From assembly GCA_036571765.1 (NCBI GenBank), contig BROE01000003.1, forward strand, positions 5,821,570 to 5,885,569: DNA of 64,000 bases, given 5' to 3'. Made by a program: the position numbers and the translations under genes. This document shows positions 1 through 12,900 of the stretch, piece after piece. Each line of letters opens with the position of its first letter. Position 1 is the stretch's first letter. Source of the DNA: Plecoglossus altivelis. Taxonomy: Eukaryota > Chordata > Actinopteri > Osmeriformes > Plecoglossidae. Below the pieces are notes generated by a model that was given only the letters and a program-made list of their open reading frames with translations, was not told the DNA's origin and searched no databases.

Positions 1-869
1 CGTGATGGAAAGCGTGCAGCCGATTGTGAGTGAATGAGTGAGTGTGCACTCGCCAGAGACGGGAAGAGATTGTTTGCCGGGGTGTTTTATGTTTGCCAGC
101 AGAGGAGTCAATTCCAATACAATCTGCCTTTTTTAAAGAGAAATTATTTCATTTATTCTGTTATTTGTACATCACCTAGTTAATTTCTCTGACAGTGTTA
201 AAAAGGCTAGACTCTTTCAGCTAATACTGAGTGTAGAAATGGAAGAAGAAAACACAGGAGAGGACAAGATAACACATTTCCTGCTTGGAAACTACAGGAA
301 GTAATTGTAAGTTGGTCAGGAAGTAATATCAACCCCCTATGGACCTCCCGTGCCCTCCATTTGCAAATTGCACTTGTGAAGAAAGAAGCTGAGTCTAAAA
401 TGGCATGCTACCATTCTGCACAGTATGTCAGAAAATAGTTATTTGAGCGTAGTCCGTTAGCAAGAGTGGATAACGCAGTATGAAAAAGAACTGACTGCAC
501 CTTATAGCACTTTGCAGAATCCAAGCCATCAAGCTTTTCTGTCCATTCATACTCCAACTATTTTTCTTTGTGGAAGACTGCATACATGCTCATACGACGA
601 GCTGAGAGTCCGTCGGTCTGAATCTCCCAGCATAACAGGACATGCTGAATTTGCATTCAATATGTAGGCTAAAGCAAAGTAGTTAGCATGCTAACTAGCG
701 CTGCAGTCCCCACTGTCAGTTAACTCGAAGACCATGGAGGGTCCGGTCCGCTCAGTGCAGCTGCTGGCAGCCTTATCACACTGCTGGGAGTCACGAGTCA
801 CTTTTTTATTTGGATGTGAAGAGCTATATAAATAATGAAATGGAGCTAGTAATTGTCGGTCCTCGGTAA

Positions 870-1211
870 TTAGGAGCAGCCTGTCAGCCTGCTAAGTCGT
901 TGCTTCAGCCTGATAGGGATGCAACGAGGACAGTAATTACTATTATCTGTGGGGGTTGTTGACACAACAATAATCCCGTCTTCAGTCCGGATAGTTTGGT
1001 TTTCGTTCATCACCTCCACTTTTCCAGACCGAGTTGCGCATGTTTCTCGAAGCTTTATCTTAGCCGGCGTCGATGCTGAAATCTCATCGTCCGCTCGCCA
1101 GCAGTCAAACCCTGGGTTTGGAGTTTTCTGCCTGGTGACTTTGAGATCCTCGTCCATATTTTCATTAGTCAAACAGTTTGACTCTTTCCCTGCGAGCGGT
1201 GTGACGCCCAA
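870..1211 (-). CDS. Possible first coding exon of an unidentified gene
   Basis: I do not recognise this frame. It is 113 codons from the first methionine, and a second methionine (codon 19, beginning MDEDLKVTRQK) has a good start context: A at -3 and G at +4. The residues are mixed and charged (rich in D, E, K, T and N) rather than repeat-derived, unlike most open frames here. A possible weak donor, GTAATT on the minus strand, lies near position 940, which would make this a first exon continuing beyond the left edge. Against it, a + strand frame of about 100 codons overlaps it, and no family or domain is evident. It may be chance. Confidence 0.2.
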   Translation of the reverse strand: MGVTPLAGKESNCLTNENMDEDLKVTRQKTPNPGFDCWRADDEISASTPAKIKLRETCATRSGKVEVMNENQTIRTEDGIIVVSTTPTDNSNYCPRCIPIRLKQRLSRLTGCS

Positions 1212-3445
1212 CCATAAACAGCATTATCAACCATCTCAGTGGGTTTTCTAATACCCCTGTAATCCTGTCATTTCATTCATGGATACCTCCAGGGTTAGGG
1301 TGGGCTTGCGGCATATCCGCCTGCTTGTCTGTGCTCCTCTGTGTGAGAGATTGGATTCTCCCTCGTTTCCCCTGACCACACACAGATAGACAGAACACAC
1401 TACACGCACGCTCGAACACTCGCGCACGCATACAGAACGCACCTCGCACACCCTCGCAAACAAACGTGCTGGGGGTGTTAGATCGACAGGGCGGATGGGG
1501 GTTGGACTGTATAGAATTGGAGGCGCATAGGAAACTTTAGGACAGTCTATAGGGCAGCAAACATTCATTCCCAGGTATGGGGTAATCATCCCTCACACCT
1601 GGAACCCTGGGAACCTGCATGGGACCTAACCAGCGCTATCCATCTCCCAGCCGTAGACGACGGCCATTAACCTGAAAAGCAGGTTTGTAGGAATCCTGTA
1701 CCCGACAGCCTCTCTGCTCTACCAGATAAAGTGAAGATCATACAAGTGGAATAGCGTTATTCGGGGTTGCTGGGGGAACGAAAATGAGGTGTGTGTGTGT
1801 GTGTGGAGAGGTGGGGGTGGCTTTGGAACAGGGATGCCTGCCGTCTCCTGCACACCGCTAGTCTCTGTTTCCCTCGCTGTGTAAATTGTACTGTCCCTGA
1901 ATTAAACATCAGCGTTGGCAGTGCACCGCCCCAGGCGTGATGGACATTCAAACATATTGGCGGCCCGAGAAAATGACTTTTTAAGTAGGCTATTTATGGC
2001 AGCAAGATATTGTGTTCATTTTATTATAATAAAACATCCATTAGGTTCTGAGTGAATGACACAAGGGAGCAGGCGACAGCTCAAGGTAATAATGACTTGG
2101 AGTCTAGTCTTCAACCAGCCAAGAAACAGCCTCGCTCCTGAATATTAGTTTCCTTTGTAGTGAGAGAGCGCGAGCGAGAGAGAGCAAGGCAGGGAGCGCA
2201 GATACGCACGATACGGTTCACAGGGAGTAATAAAGAAATATATCTGTTTTTATTGTGCTTCTATGACAAAGTGCTGTTTTAGGGCTAGTAAAAGGAGCTG
2301 AAACACGGCATAAAATCATATTATGGGCCATTAGAGTCTGCCCGGGGTAAGCGTTGTCAGCGGTAACCGGGGCCTGGGGGAGGGGTGCCGGAGGGGGCGG
2401 GGGGGGCGTGTGGTTGGAGGGAAGGAGGAGGGACGTGGGAGAGTTCTACCTCTGATCTCCTCTTTGGCTGCTCACTAATTGAATTGTCTGACATCACTGC
2501 TGCCACTCGTCCTCCGGTTGCCAGGGGAACGGAGGAAGCGGTGGTCTGTCGCTTTGGCAGGAAAGGGAAAACGGGAAATGATGAGGTGCAGTGATGGCTT
2601 TTAACATGGCTACGTGGGTGTCTGATATGAGACACGAGGCGGAGTGATGGAGGGGGGTCTGTTGATTGAGTCACGATGGCTCCCTCCATAACTAGGTCCA
2701 GACCATCAGAAACAGTCCTCTGACATCCTAAACAAACTTTCTTGGTTCGAGTTTATCCAGAGAACCCCCCTCTCCCCCTCCACTCCTCCTCCTTTGTGAA
2801 GCAGCTGTGGCCCACAGCCTTGACACATGATGGAGGACGTGTCAGAGTCTCCTGACCCTGAGTCCCTGCCTCTGTCTCTGTAGTCCTGAGCACCAGAGAC
2901 CTGACCCTCTCCCCTGCAGGCCTTCCCCCAGTGGACATCATCAGGGCTGGGGGCTGACACAGGAAGGTCCTGCCCCAGCCCAGTGGAGCCTTTAAAGTGG
3001 CCCCCCCGGGATACCCCCCTTCAGTCGGTAGGGGGGCAGCGGGCATACCAAAGCTGCTCAGGAATGTCCTCTGGGGGCACTTTTGCCTCCTTGACCGCCC
3101 CCCCCCCTCCCCATTCTTTTTTTTCCACTTCCTTCCACCAACCCCCTGACTTCCCCTCCCTCCCTTCCCTTCCCTCCCCGAGCATGCCACTCCTCCTCCT
3201 CCGCCCTTTACAGTCATGTTTGAAAAGAAGGGTTTGCTTTGTGTTCTGGGGTGCACTTTTTTGTTACCCTGTCCAAGCAGCCAGAAGAGGAGGGGGGGGG
3301 CATAGTGGGTGGAGGCATTGAGAGGGGGGCGGGGGAAGCTTAAGCGAGAAATACGAAACAGCCAGACGCGGAATCCAAGGCATCCTGAGTTAAACCAGAT
3401 GTGTGTCCAGTTCACCCTCCTCGCTCTTCTGTCTCCCCCAAACAT

Positions 3446-3471
3446 ACACACACACACACACACACACACAC
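3446..3471. repeat. (CA)n microsatellite
   Basis: Thirteen CA units with little interruption. Confidence 0.95.
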
Positions 3472-3551
3472 CTCAACCCCCCTCACCACTACCCGGCCCT
3501 CTCCAGGCTAGCTGCCCCTCATAACAAAGTGACGCCAGATGAGATAAGAAC

Positions 3552-3700
3552 GCAGATAGTACGGCTGCAACGATTATTTCAATAATCGATCAATCTGTCG
3601 ATAATTTTTACGATAAATCGATGAATCGAAAAGAAAAACCATTGCCAACTCTTTTAATAATCGAGTTTGAGCGATTCGTTGTCGCAGCCCTAGCAGATAG
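3552..3700. mobile_element. hAT-like MITE with 8-bp target duplication
   Basis: The element body is 3560-3692 (133 bp), flanked by perfect direct repeats GCAGATAG at 3552-3559 and 3693-3700. The termini are imperfect inverted repeats: TACGGCTGCAAC at the left, and the reverse complement of the right end reads TAGGGCTGCGAC. The interior is A/T-rich and built around repeated ATCGAT/TAATCGAT motifs, giving a partly palindromic element with no coding capacity. An 8-bp duplication with a GGGCTGCAAC-type terminus is the pattern of non-autonomous hAT elements common in fish. The short open frames crossing it are not genes. Confidence 0.85.
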
Positions 3701-4160
3701 CGCGAGGGCCTGGCCCGAGAGACCCCATGGCAGGCTTGTTTACGTTGGGTGGCCCCTCCCTTTCCTGGATGCGGAGGCCGAGCTGGAGCGTGTCTGCAAT
3801 GCCTCCCAGTTGGCCCGGACTGCAGAGAACGAGCGGCGACATCACGTCTCCCCTCGCAGCCCTCTGATCTCAACCTCCAGCTCGCTGCTCCCCTTGCTTT
3901 TAGCTTCACGATGCTTTCCTGTGTAAGCTGCTTTTTGCAAAGTGAAATATGGTTTTGAACCTCTCCAGCTGCTGTGGGGGCATCAGGGGTTTCTAGTTGC
4001 ATGACTGCATGACCCTGGTGTGAGGAGAGATGAGTGGTTGAAGAGCTGGAAGCGACACAACTATTAAAAGCTTGTGATGTGCAAATCGGCCTTAGTGTTG
4101 TACTGTTATAACACTTCCATCCAAGGGAGTGGTGTTAGTTGGTTAGGCAAAAATGTGCGC

Positions 4161-4182
4161 GTGTGTGTGTGTGTGTGTGTGT
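4161..4182. repeat. (GT)n microsatellite
   Basis: About 11 uninterrupted GT units. Confidence 0.95.
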
Positions 4183-4289
4183 ACATGTATATCATGCAGA
4201 AGCAATCAGCAGAGAAAATGGTGAGCTGCTGCTTTGAAGTCCCAGCAGAGTTTTCCTATTCCCAAATACCAGAGTCAGAACGGCAGGTC

Positions 4290-4440
4290 CACACACACAC
4301 TCATGCTTACTCGCTCTCTTTCTCACACGCACACACACACACACACCATCACTTTCACTATCTCTCACATGCACACACTTGTGCTCTCTTTCTTACACAC
4401 CCACACTTACTCTCTCACGCTCACAGAGAGACATCCTTGC
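4290..4440. repeat. Compound CA/TC microsatellite region
   Basis: Interrupted CA runs alternate with CTCTC blocks. The longest pure CA part is near 4328-4346. Confidence 0.8.
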
Positions 4441-4638
4441 CGAGTGCAGAACAAGTGGCCATTAACATAGAGCAGGAGAGCGGGGTGCCACAGGGTGCAC
4501 CCTGCCTTGCCACCCTCGCCACGCTCGCTGGCCCTGCCTGAAAGCCTGAGAGAGGCTGTGCTGTCATCCTCAAACCCGTGTAATTGCATTTTTTTCTCCC
4601 CATGCAGAAAGTCTAATGTAAGATACGGCGAAATGTAC

Positions 4639-4640
<2 letters not shown>

Positions 4641-4680
<40 letters not shown>
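4641..4680. repeat. (TC)n microsatellite
   Basis: Twenty uninterrupted TC units. Confidence 0.97.
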
Positions 4681-4682
<2 letters not shown>

Positions 4683-4822
4683 GACGACGACCTCCTCCCT
4701 TTTCTCAGTTCTTTCATGTTGTAATCTGGAGTGTGGAGAGGAAATTAATTGGGTCACAGTTTAACAGTGATCTGGAGGGGGGCTCCTGTGGTTCAGCCGG
4801 CTGTGTGTGTTTCAGAGGGGAG

Positions 4823-4883
4823 GCAGCCTCACTCTCTCACCCTGCAGCCTCACTCTCTCACCCTGCAGTCTCTCTCTCACCCT
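4823..4883. repeat. Short tandem repeat, 21-bp unit
   Basis: Two identical 21-bp copies (4823-4843 and 4844-4864, beginning GCAGCCTCACTC) are followed by a 19-bp diverged copy. Confidence 0.9.
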
Positions 4884-7800
4884 ATTGCTGTGCAAGATCT
4901 CACCTTGTTGCTCTGCAAACCAGAAGTGCCGGCCTGGGCGTCTGTTCCCCAGAATCCTGTAGCTCCGCTCTCGCACACTCAGGCATTACGCGGTAAAAGC
5001 ACGCATCACACCCCACTGCTAATCAAACCGAGTTTGTTTTTACAAATCGACCCCCTGGTGTTGTGGTGCCTCAAACCATACAGGGGTGACTCGACCTCCT
5101 AGCGCTGCATGGGTCCGCGTGAGCCAGAGGAACAAGCAAGCACAGGGTGGGCTTGCCTCAAAGTTATTACTAGACAGCCTAGCGGTTAGCTTTTGGCTTC
5201 AGAAGTGGTTTGTTCTAATGGCCGCCCTTCTCCAGACCAAGCCAAATAGCTCCACAGTGCACACTTGAAGCTAGGTAGATTGCCATCCGGTGTCTACGCC
5301 ACTCGGTTGAAATCAAGTGTGTGAGAAGGAGCGAGTAAACCGCTTGACACAGCGGTTCAAATGGAAAAATGGCCTTGTTGTGTGGCTGGTCGGGCTTGTG
5401 AATCAATGTGCTTCTGTTGAAGGGGGGAGGTGTTTTTCTCTCTGTGGTTCTGTGTGGCAGAGCTCTCTGTCTGCCTTCTTCATCCCCAGCCTTCTGTCTG
5501 TTCTCCAGACTAGACCTGGCCAGGCCAGGGCAGGCCAGGCTAGGGCTGCTGATTTATAGCCCACCGGGGTAATGGGTCGGAACTGAGATTTGTGTCTATG
5601 GTGCTGTGACCGCGCTTGTGCAGGCTCATTGGGCCTCTCTCTTCTCTTTCTCCTCGCTCCCTCTCTCATCCCCTTTGCCTCTACCACTCTCAGCTCATCT
5701 CTCTCCCCCCCCCTCTCTCCCCCTTCCTCTCTCTCCCCCACTCTTCATCTGACTGACCGACTGCCCTGACCAGGCTCTCAGCGTCTCTGCCCTCCGCTCC
5801 CCATCCATCTTCATCCCTCCATCTCTCCTCTCTCCCTTTTCCGCCCGCCAGATGGATGGGTAGACGGGGGCACAGGGGCGCAGACTCACCTCCAGACGAG
5901 GCCAGAGCCTTGACTCAACTCCTTCCCCCCCTCAGGCATCGCTGCTGCCTCGCCCCGCCTCCACACACACACAAACCCGGCGCCTTGCCTGTTGGCCCCA
6001 CTCGGCAGGCAGGGGAGCTGTGTGTGTGTGTGTGTGTGTGTGGAACTGTGTTAATTAGCACGGGCGTCTGGAGACCCCGGCATGTTATCTCCACCACAAC
6101 ACCCCCCGCAACCCCACCCCACAACCCAACCTTTTCTCTCTCTCCCTCTCTCCCTCTTTCTCTCTCTTTCTCACTCTTATTTCTCACTACTTCTTTCTTT
6201 TTTTTCTTTATCTGTCTCACTGCTACCTTTCCATTATTTTCTCTCACAAATCTGCACACCCTCCTTTTCCCTTTTTAACTTTTTCTCTGTCCCCCACTTT
6301 GTCTTTCCCCACTTCTTACCTTCCACTCTCTCCGGCTCGATCTAGCTCTTCCCACTCCCCCCCCTCTCTCTCTCACTCAATCTCTCGTTCTCTCTCTCCC
6401 CGGACTCTCTGGAGAGTGTTCCCATGTCGCTTGCTTTGCCAGGTTTGTGGTGGATGTCGTTGCCAGCTGTCTCTACTATGGATGGCTGGCAGCCTCCCAT
6501 ATCTTCCCCCTGTTGTTATCCCCTCGTTTATTCCTTTATTTCCATTTACTTTTCACCCCCCCCCCCTCTGCAAAGCATGTTGTTGATATTGAGTCTGAGG
6601 GGCTCTTGGGGGCCGGGCCGATAGCCCTCGCTGGCACCAAGGACCCTGGGCATCAAGGTCAGGCAGAGAGGATAGTGCCCAGGTCTGCTGGAGGGGCCCA
6701 TCTTGCCATGCCAGTTCTGCAATCTGTGCCTGGTGTGTTAAACACAAAACAGCCTGTGTTCCCCTCCTCCTCCTCCTCCCCGCTCCAGCAGCACATTTGG
6801 CTTCTGCAGCGGCCCGAAAAAGGTCAAAGAGGCGCTAACCATACAAAGGAAGCTCTGTGGACGTAGAGACGGACAACTTGATCAATCTAACTTTTAGCTT
6901 GACCTTTTTTTTTTTCTTTCTCCCCTCCTCTTCAAAGAAGCGTTTCCGTTCGGAAGTCCGTCTGGCTGGCGTCCCGGGCCCTCGTTTTGAGGTTGACGCG
7001 GGTGCGGAGGAGTTCTAAGGTCCCCGTGAGAGTAGAAGCGGAGCAAAGCGGAGTTGCAGACAGCGTGCAAGCTGTTTCACACAGCCTGACCCGAACACAC
7101 AGGGACATGTTGGGATGTTATTACAAGACATGTGTTGGAGCTTTCTCTGTCTGGCCTGTTCTGCTGCAACCCAGACCCAGAGTTCATCGTGAAGTGATGA
7201 GGGACTGTGTGTGTGTGTGGGTGGGGCTATGTGTGTTTACACTCTGTGTGCAAGTTATTCTTATACGGTAGGCTGTTTAATCTGCGTATGTGTGTAACCA
7301 TGTGAGGCTCCCCATGAACAGTGTGTAAAACTCCACTGTCCTCTAGTTGACCCTGGTCTCCTTTGACATCCTCGGCTGAGCCGAGTGGAAAGCAGACCAT
7401 CTCCAAATAAAGATATGAAATCCCCCCCCCACACAAAAAAATAGGACTCCTCTGTCCCTGTCTGCTCCTCTCTCTCTCTTTATCTCTTTCTCTTTCTCTC
7501 TCACTTTCTCTCTCACTTGCTTCCACCCATCCACACATACGCACTGCCAAGTTCACACTCAGCCGCACCCCAGTTCATAAATTGAGCTCACTTGGCCTTT
7601 GCTTGTATCAATTAATCTGCACTGGCTGTGTGGGCTTTACGAGCAAAACACTCTCGGCTCTCCTGATTGTAGCTTTAAATAACGCCTGTGCAAGTCCATG
7701 TCATTAGTTCCTTCCCCTCGGTCATTGGGCAGACTGTCTTTGTATGTCTGTCTGTCTGCCTGTATGTCTTTCGGTCTTTCTCTCTCTTTCTCCCCTTTAT

Positions 7801-8012
7801 AATTTTGAGACCCTTTTGCTTCTTTCTTCTCCTCCCTCGCTGCCATCTTCTTCTCTTCACAACTGTCTCCCTGCTCTCCCTCCCAAAGCTCTGGAGCTTT
7901 CCAGAGGCTTGTCGTTTCAGAGATCCCCTTAAGATGTGCCACTTTGATAGCCCTTGTTAGGGCCTGTTCAATTCACCACCAGGGATTTGTCTTGCTTTTC
8001 CACACTAAGCCA

Positions 8013-8014
<2 letters not shown>

Positions 8015-8054
<40 letters not shown>
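8015..8054. repeat. (TG)n microsatellite
   Basis: Twenty uninterrupted TG units. Confidence 0.97.
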
Positions 8055-8055
<1 letters not shown>

Positions 8056-9811
8056 TCCTCACGTCCTCAAAGAGAGATGAGTGAAAAGTAAGGATAGGAA
8101 GGATATAAAGTTTTTGTGATCTCGCTGCCTCTTTCTCTCTCTCCTTCTCTCTCTCAATTTATTTCTCTCTTTCTCCCACCTCCCCTGGACATCTGTGTGT
8201 AAGAGAACCATATGTCTAGGTGCAGGCCTAGAATTCTTTTCAGCATTATTAGCGCTTACAAACATATCTCACACAGGGCTGTCTGAGAGAGAGTCAAACC
8301 GCCCCCCCCCCTCCCCCTCCCTGAGTTATGTTGCCAGGAGACAGTGGGAAGGAGTCGATTGCAAAACCATTGCTGCCAATTCATTGAATCATCAATCTGC
8401 TGGAAGAGACCGGGGTAGCTCATACTCGCAGACACATACGCTGACCTCCTGGGCCCAGTACGTACCTGTTGGAGCATCCACACGCACACGCACACGCACA
8501 CACCCCAGGCTGCTACACGTATAGGTTGTGATGGGAGAGACACTGAACCTTCTACTGTCTTATCACGTTGTTGATTTGGTTGTGTTGGACTTTAGTTGTG
8601 TTTGACTCGGCTCAATAGTGGAGGCTCCTCTCGTCTCCATTGCAGTCAAATTCAAATGGTTTTTAGTGTTTGGACTGTCTATGTTGTGTCTGAAGGAATC
8701 GTGTTGATTTAATTCATCAACTTATTTCCCCTCATCTCTCAGTCTGTCTTTCTCTCTGTCTCTCTTTCTCCATGTTCATTTTATAGGGCTTTATAAAGTG
8801 CTAATTGAGATATGGATCCCACGCTTGATACGTTTCATTTGTAAAAAATGAATAAAGTTGAATAAAACAAGAAATGATATGAAAAGATGAATTCAGGATG
8901 ATACACTGAAAGGGGACATGGCTCTCTCTCTCTCTCTTTCGCTCACCCACACTCACTGCTGGGAAATGAAATTGCTTTCTTGTTCGTTAAAGATTTTCAT
9001 GTTGCTGCCTGGTACAAGTTGAGAGTGAGAGCGCTTCAAATGGTCGGTTGAAAGTTCCAGAAAGCCCGCTGTGGGTATATGTGTGTGTGTGTGTGTGACA
9101 GAGAGCAGAGAGACAGTATGTACATGTTTGAGAGAAAGGGCTTTCGAACAAAACCTTACTTTTCAAAACAATTTTCCAATGTAATATTTGGGGACTTTAC
9201 TGTTTTCCCTGCACAAATTAATTCCGCCAAGTTGTCGCTTTACATTAAAGCATGAAGTAGCCCACTGGAGTACAGAAAGCAATCTCTCCCCTGTGTTGCC
9301 ATGGAAGCAAGCTCGTCTTTTCATTGGGCACCACCATAGACTTGACAGATCTGCCAAAAGTACAGCCCACCTCTACCCTTTAGGCTGCAAGTGGGCTTTC
9401 GTAGGGGTGAAAGCACTACCATTTCCTTTCTATATCTGTACACTGGCTGCTTGGGTGAAACATTGACAATGTTGTGTTCTTGTTGTGATTGTGGCGTTTA
9501 TTTTTATACCGGCTTGTTTGTTCCCACATGTGACTTGTTTTCTATCCTTTCATGTGATCGCTCCCTTTCCTCCTCACTTTGAAATTGAAAAGAGGAGCAT
9601 AATCTAGAATAATCCATCTTCTTAAATAAAGACCATCCCAAGAGTGGTGTTCTTGGGGGAGCTGGGATTGATGTTCGTATAGCGGAGAATCATCCTCCTC
9701 TCTCTCTCTTTCACTCCTCCCTTCTTCACTCATCTCTCTCTCCTACTCAGACTTTTTGGGCTACTCTATCCCTCCATCCCCTCTTCTTTCCATACCTCCC
9801 TCCCCCCATTC

Positions 9812-9820
<9 letters not shown>

Positions 9821-9872
<52 letters not shown>

Positions 9873-9958
9873 GCTCTCTCTAGCTCTCTCTCTCTCTCTC
9901 TCTCTAGCTCTCTCTCTCTAGCTCTCTCTCTCTAGCTCTCTCTCTCTATCTCTCTCTC
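9821..9958. repeat. (TC)n array with TAGC interruptions
   Basis: About 140 bp of pyrimidine-rich CT dinucleotides, interrupted by periodic TAGCTCTC variants in the right half. Confidence 0.95.
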
Positions 9959-12900
9959 CCTTCTGCCTTCATCTCCATCTGCCCAGTGTAACACAACTGT
10001 TTGGCATGCAGGCGCCCTGGAGCCCAGGCAGCGGCAGGCTGGCGCGGCAGGGCTCTCCCCACGCCGGACGCCTTGCGTTGCCAGTCTTAATCACACGGCG
10101 AGGGAGCACACCTGCGAGAACAGATGTCCACCGGGGCCGGCGTGCTGTTCCTCGTTTAGGGATGGCTGCCGGCGGCGCGTGCCGCTCTACCCCCCCCCCC
10201 CCCCCTCTTCTCCCTCACTTTCCTCTCCGGCCCTCCTCCACCTCCAGACGCTCCTGGGGGTCCCCAGCGGCTCCCAGGCCCCAGCCCCCCGACACGTGCG
10301 CAGGAAGAACCCCCTGCTCCCGTCCCCCGTGGTGGGAGAGGGATGGAGGCGGGAGCGCTCCAGGAAACGAGCCCCCCAGTCCTGTTTGTTTTAATATCGG
10401 GATTGGACTGTAATAAGACGCCGCTCGGCCGTCAAGGCGGCCCCCAGCTGAACAGGTATGTCCTGTTCAGAACGCAGGCCAGGGATTTAGATGAAATCTC
10501 GCAATGAGAGCATTCCAAAGAAAAGGTCTGAGGTTTTCTCACTAAGAGAACTTGATACGCGCCCCGTGTGACCTTTCGCAATACCACATCGCAAGCATGG
10601 GTTGTAGTTTAGAGCATAATCTTTAGCAGGATATTTGCCCTTTTCAAATGCACAAATATTGATTTGTCCTGTGTATTCATAGACACGGCTTAATGGTGGC
10701 TGACTAATGTCGCCAAATGAGCTTTGTGGTGGTATTTAGACAACATTATGGTGCTTTCGGCATAATTATCTGACTAAATCTGCCATTTAATTTACATATA
10801 CCAAGCCTGTCAGAACAGAGGCAGCTTAATGAAGGGGTGCTATTAAAGTCACTCCACCTCTATTGCTGTTAATAAGTTAGCAAGCAGCAGTGATCTGCTG
10901 TAGTGGGTTGAAAAGACAGGAGCAATAATTATTAGCAGCCTAAGCTTAGAAGGGTTATGTTTTCATCCCGCTATGCACACGGCCTTAACCCACTCCCAAA
11001 CATACTTCTCACTCACACACCCACACACACATCCTAGCTCCTCCAAACCAGCCCTACCCTACGTCACTCCTATCCAGCCCATAGGGTCACTGGTTTGGAA
11101 AAGGGCCCCACCAACAGAGACTGAGAGGGACTGCTAGACTGTGTGTACTGCTACACACACATATACACACCTACATATGAGCTCATGCCTGAGAAATGTG
11201 GCCTGGTCACGTTGCCCTTAACGTCAAGTCTCCACCTCGTCCACTTAAGTAAACCTCTGCCAGCTCAGACCCCCCCCCCCCCCCCCCTTTTAACCTCAGC
11301 CTCTCTCTATACCGCACACCACCCTCAACACCCTCCATTCTACTCGTCATCCATCCCTTTCACCATCTCTCCATCCTGCCCTCCATCCATTCTCCCTTCC
11401 TCCATCCATCCTCCCTGCCCTCCATCCATCCTCCCTACCTCCCTCCTGCCCTCCCTCTCTGCACACATCCCATCATCGACCGTGGCTCTTATCGGCCCTC
11501 TGATCCCTGTGTTATTACGGCAGTGCTGGGGATTGCCTAATGATCTATTGACCAGGTCTATCGATCTCCGTCATCCGGGTTGTCCGGCAGAGAGAGCCAG
11601 TACAGCACTACCACACCCTAACACACTGTACACCTCCACAACCGGGCCAATTTATCCGAGTGTGCGTACGTGTCTCTCTGTGCACCCCCACAACTGATGC
11701 ACAACTCTCAGAGTGCGTGTATTTATATCTGTCGGTCTATCCATTCCCTCCTTTCTCTTGGCCAACCCAGGAAGAGATTAGGAATAATGTGCTTTTAACA
11801 TCTGGCTGTAAAGTAACAAATGTGTTTTAGCTGACGTCGTTAGCTGAAGATGACAGCGCAAGGCTAAATCCCAGGCTGGGTGGTGTTAAGAGTGTTTTCT
11901 TTCAAAGGCCGATTTGAGAATGCACGACGGTTTGACACTGGGAAATTGCGGTAGTCCATTTTGCATGGTGTGTCTTGACTGTTACCCACTTTACAATCAT
12001 CTTCTTCTCTCTCTCTACCTCAAATCAATTCAAAACGAGTAACTGTTTGGTACCGAGGAATGGGGGTGTAAAAAACATCTCAGTAATAATTATTTTATTC
12101 GAAGGTGACAGGTCCGGGCAGTAAATTGGCCAGGGCTAGCATCTTTTTACAAATGGTCTTTGCATGCCATCGTTTTGTGAGACGTCAAGGTCCCTGATGC
12201 TGATTGGAATCGTCCTATTGCTTCCCTTTGGAGCGAAGATCCTCCTGCAATCCTCAGAGATAGATAGACTTGTTTGTGAACCTGACAGCCGCACTCCGTG
12301 TGAAAGTCACAGACTGAGGCGACGCTCAGCAGAAAAAGCCTCACAAATTCCCCACGTAGAGATTACAAATGGGGACATACGTGGCATTACTAAATTAATG
12401 TGCCATAGATCGATATCAGACAACGCTCAAGCAGCTCAATTTTACACTCGCCTGCCGGCAACAGATGGAGCTAGCTGATAGCGTCGCCGGAGGGGTAGGG
12501 CTCCATAGCAGAGCAGCAGTCAGATGGAGATGAGCTTGAGAGTCAGTTAGCTTAGTGGCTCGCTAGGGAGCAGCTAACAGTTAGCTGTGGTAGTTAAATA
12601 CAGTCGAAAGTATTTCAATTAGCTAGTTTATTAGTGAACTAGTTTAGATAACCATGTGGTACCTTCTAGACCAGTGGTCGGAACTTGGTTGAGGATAGAG
12701 TTGATCCAGCAAGAGTCCTACTGATCCACTTAAATCTAATACTAGCCTGGTAATTCCTTAATCAGATGTTTGTAGTGACCAGTAATTGGAATTAAGCTTT
12801 ATAGTGTTTTGTGTACACACACTGTAGATGTGGTTCATTTTTGATGTGTGGTATTACATGGTTTTCTGTTGTAGGAAAAGGAAAAGCAATCACCTGATAT

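Larger units (their letters stand above)
1..3551. other. Non-coding flank, no gene established
   Basis: This stretch is mostly single-copy-looking DNA with CA-rich patches near 1380-1450 and 1790-1806, and G- or C-runs near 2390-2410 and 3090-3110. Overlapping open frames occur on both strands, mostly in low-complexity DNA, and none shows a recognisable domain. The one candidate worth separating is the minus-strand frame at 870-1211. A TATA-like element followed by an A/T-rich stretch lies near 820-835, but no transcript can be tied to it. Confidence 0.6.
3701..9820. other. Non-coding, microsatellite-rich stretch
   Basis: This part alternates long pyrimidine-rich tracts (about 5630-5850, 6120-6400, 7470-7520, 8130-8180), CA/TG arrays and unremarkable sequence. 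The open frames follow the repeat composition (Ser/Leu/Pro- or His/Thr-rich) and show no domains. The stretch 9130-9500 is low in repeats. I see no exon I can defend. Confidence 0.6.

Noticed and set aside
2753..3469. 238-codon minus-strand frame
   Set aside because: It begins in a CA repeat and runs through poly-G/poly-C and GGA-rich DNA. It lacks any domain and is overlapped by frames on the other strand.
11143..11697. 184-codon + strand frame
   Set aside because: Its proline/serine-rich composition comes from CCATCC and C-run repeats, and no domain is visible.
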